Source: a virus. Taken from it: a stretch of DNA of 64,000 nt. Each line of letters begins with the position of its first letter. Positions within the stretch are counted from its first letter, which is position 1. The translations under genes and the position numbers were made by a program. Below, in pieces: positions 58,645-64,000 of the stretch. The stretch spans positions 1-64,000 of IMG/VR virus record IMGVR_UViG_3300032282_005937; one strand, 5' to 3'. The notes beneath the pieces were generated by a model, which was not told the DNA's origin, did no database searches, and saw nothing but the letters and a program-made list of their open reading frames with translations.

Positions 58645-58798
58645 TATCGAATCTATGACAATAGATGATATAAAAGAAGAACTCCTTTGGCTGAAGGGCT
58701 TTGATGCCGATTGGTCAAAGGAGCTTTATAATTTGCTTAAAAAAGAACTATCCGTTAGAGATATTCAAGCTCAATCCAAAGAGCGTACTGAGTCTTAG
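58631..58798 (+). CDS. small hypothetical protein
   Basis: 55 residues (MKCLNIESMTIDDIKEELLW...), helical and acidic. It starts inside the end of the zinc-ribbon gene and its last 44 bases overlap the convergent virion-protein gene. Similar small Trp-containing helical proteins are common in phages, but it has no assignment. Confidence 0.45.
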   Translation: MKCLNIESMTIDDIKEELLWLKGFDADWSKELYNLLKKELSVRDIQAQSKERTES

Positions 58799-59366
58799 AC
58801 CCAATCGTATCTGGACTAGCAGAAAGTGCCAAGTACCAATCATGTCTGCTATCAATAGTGTCAGAACCACTTGGGCTTAATCCTGATGTACCAGGAGAAT
58901 CTGCAAGAGTCATATAACCAGTTCCTGCTGGTGTTGACCAAGTATTGCTTCCAGATCCAATCAAACTTTCATTTGAAGCTGGATGAATTAGTTCTGCAAC
59001 TTTGGTAGTAACACCACTTGCTTCATTAGATATGCTTGACCTATCATAAATTCTAAGTTTTGTATTCTGAGTTTTTACCCCAGTAGAATGGGTAAATCTA
59101 ACATTTAAAGTAGCAAGACCATTTGCTATTGTTCGTAAGTGCCTTGCAGCACTACCGTTAGGGTATCCAGATGCGGTATTGTAATATTTTACATTTTTGG
59201 CTTTACCGCCATTTGTTGCACCTTGACTATCAGTTATATATGTATCATCTTGGTATTGCCCAACGGCAACAGATGATCCAAAACCACTAGATCCATAAAA
59301 GCCTATACCGCTAGATACAATGTTTTCAAAAGAAGCATCGCCAGCATAAAAGCTAATTGTAGCCAT
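58755..59366 (-). CDS. probable virion structural protein
   Basis: 203 residues, rich in Gly, Ser and Thr. ATISFYAGDASFENIVSSGI with GFYGSSGFGSSVAVGQYQDD and TYITDSQGATNGG resembles structural proteins of marine and freshwater myoviruses. The body is beta-rich and ends LSASPDTIGSKTQYALWIEL, a typical virion-protein C-terminus. No signal peptide. Likely a decoration, neck or tail component. GC content is higher than in the early genes, and the leader motif precedes it. Confidence 0.7.
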   Translation of the reverse strand: MATISFYAGDASFENIVSSGIGFYGSSGFGSSVAVGQYQDDTYITDSQGATNGGKAKNVKYYNTASGYPNGSAARHLRTIANGLATLNVRFTHSTGVKTQNTKLRIYDRSSISNEASGVTTKVAELIHPASNESLIGSGSNTWSTPAGTGYMTLADSPGTSGLSPSGSDTIDSRHDWYLALSASPDTIGSKTQYALWIELEYL

Positions 59367-59374
59367 ATTTTTTC

Positions 59375-59400
59375 TCCTATGTACATAATATTATACACCA
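59375..59400 (-). promoter_or_regulatory. leader motif and ribosome binding site of the virion gene
   Basis: Minus strand: TGGTGTATAATATTATG (59384-59400), then TAGGAG, then ATG at 59366. TGGTGTA matches the GGTGTATTTATA motif, and TATAAT within it is also a perfect -10 box. TGTA and TACA around it can pair. Confidence 0.5.
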
Positions 59401-59433
59401 GTCATGAGAACATTTTCAAGTTTATATATTTTA

Positions 59434-60690
59434 CTAATTTTGTGTTTCAGTTACGGTTCCAAGAACATAGTCTGAAGAAGGGTCAAATTCACATTCATAT
59501 ATTGAACAGTCACAAAAATAAAAGTATGATGTTCTATTATTTGTCCAAACTCCATTATATATTACTGTTCCATCATCTAGTAAGTCAACATTAGATTGAT
59601 CCATCCCAAATATACTATCTGGAGTAACTTGTGCTACATATCCACAATATTTTGTTCCATCGGGTCGAGTATAATAACCACCAAATATATTGCCACAACA
59701 TGTGTAATTATTGCCATACACTGGTTGACAAGGCCCAGGAGGTGCTTCACATTGAAATCCATACATTCCACTAAAGTTTAAACCCATACCAAATTGATAA
59801 CCGCAACTTAAATAAGTAAGTGCGTGTATTTTTTCGGATTTATTATTTACTGAAGAATTAGGCATTATACAATTTTTATAATTAAATTCTACATTTCCAT
59901 CAAAAGAGCCATGTGATTTGCAATAATCTCTTGGGAATTTTATTACTGGATCAGTTACCCAATCCGCTTGTCCTACACAAGTCCAAGTTGCGTTGTAAGC
60001 ATCATTTTTGTTACCATCATAACCACATGGATCAACACAATAAAATCTTAATTCTACGCCCCCACTATCTACTCCAACAAAATATTGACTTGGTATTGTA
60101 ACAATAAGCATAGCCCCAAGGGGATTGCTCCATTTATTAGAATGAAGAAATACTAACTCACTCCAGTCTGTTAAATCCCAGTAGTAACGCATATTTTCGT
60201 CTTGACGCAAAGTGGCTTTTCTAAATTTTACCCATAATTGACATTCTTTTTTTTTGCTGTCTTGTATTACTTCAAGGTCAAAAATTGTGATTGGATAATT
60301 AGGTGTTACTCCACCTGGAACACCTTGCCAATCTGAAGTATCCCCATTGTAATCTTCAACTCCCCACCCCGAAGAAAGACTAGGTAATTTAAATGCAGTT
60401 CTACCCCTTCTAGTTTGATTATTATTTGATAGATTTCCTTGAAAATAAATTCTTCCATTTGGAGCATAAGTTGCATTAGATGCTACATAACTATAATTTT
60501 TTTTATCCCATTTAGCTTCAAACATTGGTTCTGGAAATCTCTTATGTACCCAAGGCAAATAGGCATAGGAGTTAAGAAAAGAATATCCAAAACCATACGA
60601 TGTAGATGAATTAGGGTTTGGTGTTGTGTCTGGACCATTAATCATTTTACATGTACAGCCACCACTAGGGGTTTTACAACAACATGACAT
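59434..60690 (-). CDS. Cys-rich virion-type protein
   Basis: 418 residues with 20 or more Cys, starting MSCCCKTPSGGCTCK. Later blocks include FYCVDPCGYDGNK, FQCEAPPGPCQP, YTCCGNIFGGYY and YFCDCSIYECEFD. It is beta-rich with many Tyr, Asn and Gly. The AAAGGTG box suits the ATG. Such Cys-rich, non-secreted chains are unusual in a reducing cytoplasm; they may bind metal or form disulfides after lysis. It is likely a tail or fibre component, as it follows the 1088+ residue protein with one base between. Confidence 0.65.
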   Translation of the reverse strand: MSCCCKTPSGGCTCKMINGPDTTPNPNSSTSYGFGYSFLNSYAYLPWVHKRFPEPMFEAKWDKKNYSYVASNATYAPNGRIYFQGNLSNNNQTRRGRTAFKLPSLSSGWGVEDYNGDTSDWQGVPGGVTPNYPITIFDLEVIQDSKKKECQLWVKFRKATLRQDENMRYYWDLTDWSELVFLHSNKWSNPLGAMLIVTIPSQYFVGVDSGGVELRFYCVDPCGYDGNKNDAYNATWTCVGQADWVTDPVIKFPRDYCKSHGSFDGNVEFNYKNCIMPNSSVNNKSEKIHALTYLSCGYQFGMGLNFSGMYGFQCEAPPGPCQPVYGNNYTCCGNIFGGYYTRPDGTKYCGYVAQVTPDSIFGMDQSNVDLLDDGTVIYNGVWTNNRTSYFYFCDCSIYECEFDPSSDYVLGTVTETQN

Positions 60691-60691
60691 A

Positions 60692-63600
60692 TTAAAACAC
60701 CTTTATATTATTTTTTTCAAGAGTATCAATCAATTGAACAAACTTTTTAGTCAAAGCTTTAAGTTCTGCTCTTAATAATTTAACTTCTAAATTTGGAAAA
60801 CTAGAAGCAACCACAGGGGATGGAGTAGTTACTGTAGTACACTTCATAACTTTAACTTTAGTTACAGAGAGAAAACCAGTCTCAGGATCACAAGAAACAT
60901 CTTGAACAACACTTACGCATGGATCTTCTGTTGGTGGACCAGTGGTCGCAGGACCACCAGTAGTCGTAGGACCACCAGTAGTAGAAGTTCCAGTAGTGCC
61001 AGTAGTGCCAGTAGTGCCAGTGGTCGTAGGACAAAGATCTTCTGGATCTGGAGGAATAATTTCTTTTGCAAGTCCATGCCAAAACCATAGGGTGCTTATG
61101 ATTGGAACTTCTTGCCCATAACATGTGGCTGTATCTCCAGTGTTATATGCTATCCCTTCACTTAATCCAAATGTTCGTATGAAATCTACAGATTTGTGCT
61201 CTGGACATAATGTTGTTTTTCCATCATTTTGTCTTAAAACATAGTAAGGGTCTGTTGTGTCTTCTGTTATCTCAAAATCTGCATAATATTTAAATGCACT
61301 ATTTTTAACCCCAGTTGTAGTATTATATTTACAAACTTCAAAAGGGAAACCACCAGAATTACATATCATGTTGTATATCTGATTTTGCACTTTTAAATCA
61401 TTGTATCTAGGGATTGAACCTTCGCCTTTTATATACCACCTATTGTCGTAAACAGAATATTGTGCAAGAGTTTGGGTGTTTTTTATTTGGCGTTTACTTG
61501 AAAGGTTATACACTTCAACATATTTATCACTTAATAAATCATTAGTGTACATTTGCATAGATGCAGATGAAAGTCTTCCGGCTGTGTTGCATGTGAAATT
61601 GCTTCCTAAAACATCTGATCCAGATTCCACTCTAACAATATCGTGAGAAGTCCATAGTGCTCTTACTGAATCCCATATTAGATCAACTGGGCCAGTCATT
61701 TTATATTCTGCGTTTTCCCAAGGTGCGTTGGCAGGAAGACCATTTGTGTTATAGAATTGATTTGTTAAATTTCCACCAAGAGCAGGAATGACTTGTCCTG
61801 ACCAAAGATCTATCCCCCATCCAGAAACCATTAATGGTCCACGAAGAGCAATTGCATTAACATCTATTACTTGACTACCGCTACCTGTTGCTTGTGATGC
61901 ATTGCCATATCTATCTGGTTCATTATGGTTATCCCAATAATCATGGTTATAATCCATAAAACAATCAAAATGTGCCAATCTTTTAAATGGATTATATGTA
62001 ATGGCTGTTGGAACTTTACCCTGTCTAGGATCAATGTAATTATCTGATCTTTGATATTGATAATCTGGAAAATTTGTAAATGTTTGACTAATTAAATTAG
62101 AATCTGTTATTGGCCATAGATGTGGAAGAAGATAATTCCCAGTATTATTTCTAAATGGAGAATATAGCGTATCTATTGATGCAACTGATTTAGCATTGTC
62201 ATCAATAAATTCATATTGTTTTTTTCCAATATCCTTCATTGATTCATTTTGTTTATATGATGCACCAAGAACCTTTGTCCTTGAATACATCCCACCACTA
62301 GTTGATGCACCAGCACCAGCATTAGCAAAACCTATACCCATTAAAATTAAAGAATGTGGACTCATTCTGTCGTGTCTTCGACCTAAAAAATCTAAAAAGA
62401 AAGATCTTATTTTTCCACCCATCTCTGCACGATTTGCAGACTGTTGTCGTGCAATTGTGTCCATATAGGCTTTTAAAATATTTCTTCTATCTTCATTTTG
62501 TTTTGCTACTTGTTGCTTCATTCTATTTATTACAATTTCTGATGTTACGCCAAATCTTGGCGTGAATGTTCTAAATGAATATTGAGTTGTTACCCCATTG
62601 GGTCCATAACTTGCACTAATAGATGTTACAATAGCACCATTCTTAACTAACTCATCTCCAATTTGATGTTCTGGAGCAGACACCATTGTCAAACTTCCAG
62701 TTTCAAATTTATCAATCGGTTGTATATCTTTTAACTTATCTGCAAAAACCTCACCTAAATTTGCACTTGAACCAAACTCCCAAGGAGTAAGACTTGAATC
62801 ATTTTCAACTTTTGTTAATCCACCTTTTCCACTATTTATATACCAAGGACCATAAGCATCATTAGTAGTAGCAGCAAAACTTATTGCCATTTTTATTGGA
62901 GTAATAGGTAAAAAACCAACTTTAAAAAGTTCAGAAGAACCAATTAATACTGGTCCAAATACTCCAAAAAGCCATCTTGATAATATATCATCCCCAAGTT
63001 CTGACCTATATTTTTCTTGTTTTATAAAAACTACCGATTGTGGTAAAGAAACATGAACATGCTCTACCCCATTAACCATGACATACTTATCAGAAACATT
63101 TAATTTTACATAAACATAGTTTCCTTGCACATAACAATCTGCACTTGTATCATCTACTTGATATGTTCCAGGTAATGCCTCTATAACTGCCCAGTTTTGC
63201 AATTTTCCTTTAGGGTCTTTAAATTGTCCTTCAAATATTTCTTTTGGTATGCTTTTAAATGGTCCAGAAGCAGTTTGAGTTTTATCATACCATCCACTTT
63301 GTGTTGGAAGAATATTGTATGTTCCCCTTTGCTCATCTGTTAATGGATCTTGTGGTCCTTTTTTTTCTAATTTATTTCTTACTGTTAAACCACCAGTTTT
63401 GCTAGTAGCACCATCAATTCCTATATTATTCCCAACTCCTTTAAGATTAGAATCCGTTCCACTATTTACTTGAACTAAAAATTGTTTTCCCCAAAAAGTT
63501 TCGCAATAACTTTTTAAAAATGAATACAATCTAGCTGCTCTTCTTACACCAATATCATTTTCTTTTTCTGAAAAATATCTTCTTAATGGAGTTGAACCAG

Positions 63601-64000
63601 CACCACCATAAGCAGTCCAATAAAAACGATCTGGATTCCAATCTCTTGGTGCTCTTAAAAATACATTTTGATATCTATTCGGTTGATAAAGCTCAAGATA
63701 AAACTCCCAAGCTTCTTGAGAACCCATAACGCATTGTAGCTCTACTGTATTTGTTAAGTAATAAGTATCTCCATCTATGTCTTCAATCCCAATAGATGGA
63801 ATGTTTATGTTTTCCATTACTTCTAAAGTGTAGGGTTGATTTAAAAGGTTATAGCGTGTTAATATTTCATAATTAATTGATGTTTGAGCTTTTCCAGTTA
63901 TGTCAACGCCCCAATAATATTTTATAACAGCATCTGATGCACTTGTTTTATTAAACAATATAGTGTTTTCTTTTGCCCCGCCCCATACAACAAAATTAGA
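60692..64000 (-). CDS. large virion or fibre protein, 5' end cut by window edge
   Basis: At least 1102 residues; the frame stays open to base 64000, so the TTG at 63956-63958 is not necessarily the start. Early residues contain VELQCVMGSQEAWEFYLELY and a long beta-rich body follows, with DDNAKSVASIDTLYSPFRNN and WGIDLWSGQVIPAL. Near the C-terminus a Thr/Gly/Pro linker (TTGTTG and GGPTTTGGP repeats) separates the body from a Cys-containing segment and a C-terminal helix with Leu heptads (LEVKLLRAELKALTKKF), suited to trimer formation. It resembles phage tail-fibre or adsorption proteins. No specific family is recognised. Confidence 0.65.
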   Translation of the reverse strand, partial: SNFVVWGGAKENTILFNKTSASDAVIKYYWGVDITGKAQTSINYEILTRYNLLNQPYTLEVMENINIPSIGIEDIDGDTYYLTNTVELQCVMGSQEAWEFYLELYQPNRYQNVFLRAPRDWNPDRFYWTAYGGAGSTPLRRYFSEKENDIGVRRAARLYSFLKSYCETFWGKQFLVQVNSGTDSNLKGVGNNIGIDGATSKTGGLTVRNKLEKKGPQDPLTDEQRGTYNILPTQSGWYDKTQTASGPFKSIPKEIFEGQFKDPKGKLQNWAVIEALPGTYQVDDTSADCYVQGNYVYVKLNVSDKYVMVNGVEHVHVSLPQSVVFIKQEKYRSELGDDILSRWLFGVFGPVLIGSSELFKVGFLPITPIKMAISFAATTNDAYGPWYINSGKGGLTKVENDSSLTPWEFGSSANLGEVFADKLKDIQPIDKFETGSLTMVSAPEHQIGDELVKNGAIVTSISASYGPNGVTTQYSFRTFTPRFGVTSEIVINRMKQQVAKQNEDRRNILKAYMDTIARQQSANRAEMGGKIRSFFLDFLGRRHDRMSPHSLILMGIGFANAGAGASTSGGMYSRTKVLGASYKQNESMKDIGKKQYEFIDDNAKSVASIDTLYSPFRNNTGNYLLPHLWPITDSNLISQTFTNFPDYQYQRSDNYIDPRQGKVPTAITYNPFKRLAHFDCFMDYNHDYWDNHNEPDRYGNASQATGSGSQVIDVNAIALRGPLMVSGWGIDLWSGQVIPALGGNLTNQFYNTNGLPANAPWENAEYKMTGPVDLIWDSVRALWTSHDIVRVESGSDVLGSNFTCNTAGRLSSASMQMYTNDLLSDKYVEVYNLSSKRQIKNTQTLAQYSVYDNRWYIKGEGSIPRYNDLKVQNQIYNMICNSGGFPFEVCKYNTTTGVKNSAFKYYADFEITEDTTDPYYVLRQNDGKTTLCPEHKSVDFIRTFGLSEGIAYNTGDTATCYGQEVPIISTLWFWHGLAKEIIPPDPEDLCPTTTGTTGTTGTTGTSTTGGPTTTGGPATTGPPTEDPCVSVVQDVSCDPETGFLSVTKVKVMKCTTVTTPSPVVASSFPNLEVKLLRAELKALTKKFVQLIDTLEKNNIKVF
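60936..61031. repeat. tandem repeats encoding a Thr/Gly/Pro linker
   Basis: Imperfect 9- to 18-base repeats (CCAGTAGTG units and GGACCACCAGTAGT units) inside the large virion gene. They encode TTG and GGPTTT repeats. Such repeats shift in number by slippage, changing linker length. Confidence 0.75.

Noticed and set aside
60936-61031. CRISPR-like array
   Set aside because: Repeats are short, imperfect, without spacers and in frame within a coding gene.
60888-61124. Overlapping frames with Tyr/Trp/His or Ser/Thr/Arg repeats in the linker region
   Set aside because: These arise from the tandem DNA repeats read in other frames.
1-64000. tRNA genes
   Set aside because: No T-arm consensus with matching acceptor and anticodon stems was noticed by eye; a tRNAscan run would be decisive.
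1-64000. Alternative genetic code
   Set aside because: TAA, TAG and TGA all end well-defined genes at expected family lengths, so the standard bacterial code fits.

Overview
This is one stretch of an AT-rich, densely packed genome of a large tailed phage, or a prophage-like relative. Genes overlap by a few bases (ATGA, TAATG) and almost all run on the + strand. The phage character rests on an almost complete phage-type replication set (UvsX/RecA recombinase, DnaB helicase, DnaG primase, PolIII alpha, DnaQ exonuclease, SSB, dNMP kinase, class II ribonucleotide reductase, ThyX), three HNH or homing-type nucleases, PhoH, and virion-type proteins. I saw no terminase, portal or major capsid gene, so the window is only part of the genome. 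The left edge carries the 3' end of a DUF1501 gene, a family typical of Planctomycetes, which hints at a planctomycete host. I saw no tRNA and no CRISPR array.

Layout. 1-6.2 kb: DUF1501 end, a glycosyltransferase, a small secreted Cys-rich protein with its own terminator, hypotheticals, a 2OG-Fe oxygenase-like protein and a glycosyltransferase-methyltransferase fusion. 6.2-9.6 kb: mostly minus-strand genes (DUF5672, HAD, a Dps/DUF5856-like protein, a glycosyltransferase-like protein). 9.6-14.7 kb: a sugar or glycan island (glycosyltransferases, half-length DegT aminotransferase, two methyltransferases, ATP-grasp-HAD fusion). 15.0-15.3 kb: a gene-free, structured stretch that may be a non-coding RNA. 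15.6-23.7 kb: GNAT, glycosyltransferases, sulfotransferase, two HNH nucleases, peptide deformylase, ThyX. 23.7-28.1 kb: a cassette with a small membrane protein, a secreted protein, a papain-like peptidase, a DUF5824 protein and a glycosyltransferase with an added N-terminal domain. 28.3-34.1 kb: nrdJ with a structured leader, a GT10-like protein and small zinc proteins. 34.1-47.1 kb: the replisome, including an intein in the recombinase P-loop and a PolIII alpha split into two genes with dnaQ between them. 47.1-56.8 kb: a second glycan island with a nucleotidyltransferase and a GHMP-kinase-like protein. 56.8-58.8 kb: a NUMOD3/Vsr-like homing nuclease and recombination-associated proteins. 58.8-64 kb: virion-type genes on the minus strand, the last one cut by the window edge.

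How it works together: the replication block could copy the phage genome largely without host enzymes, and ThyX, RNR, dNMP kinase and the NUDIX proteins would feed or clean nucleotide pools. About 25 genes (glycosyltransferases plus sulfotransferase, aminotransferase, methyltransferases, nucleotidyltransferase and GHMP-like protein) point to glycan synthesis, either on the virion or on the host surface.

The most interesting signals are: (1) a repeated leader motif near GGTGTATTTATA, in gene orientation at seven gene starts, twice combined with hairpins that bury the ribosome binding site, as in T4 homing-endonuclease genes; (2) a class 3-type intein (Trp-Cys-Thr residues present, no nucleophile at position 1) with a dead LAGLIDADG domain inside the recombinase Walker A motif; (3) the dnaE-N / dnaQ / dnaE-C arrangement; (4) the structured gene-free region at 15.03-15.32 kb; (5) several uncommon enzyme fusions in the glycan islands.
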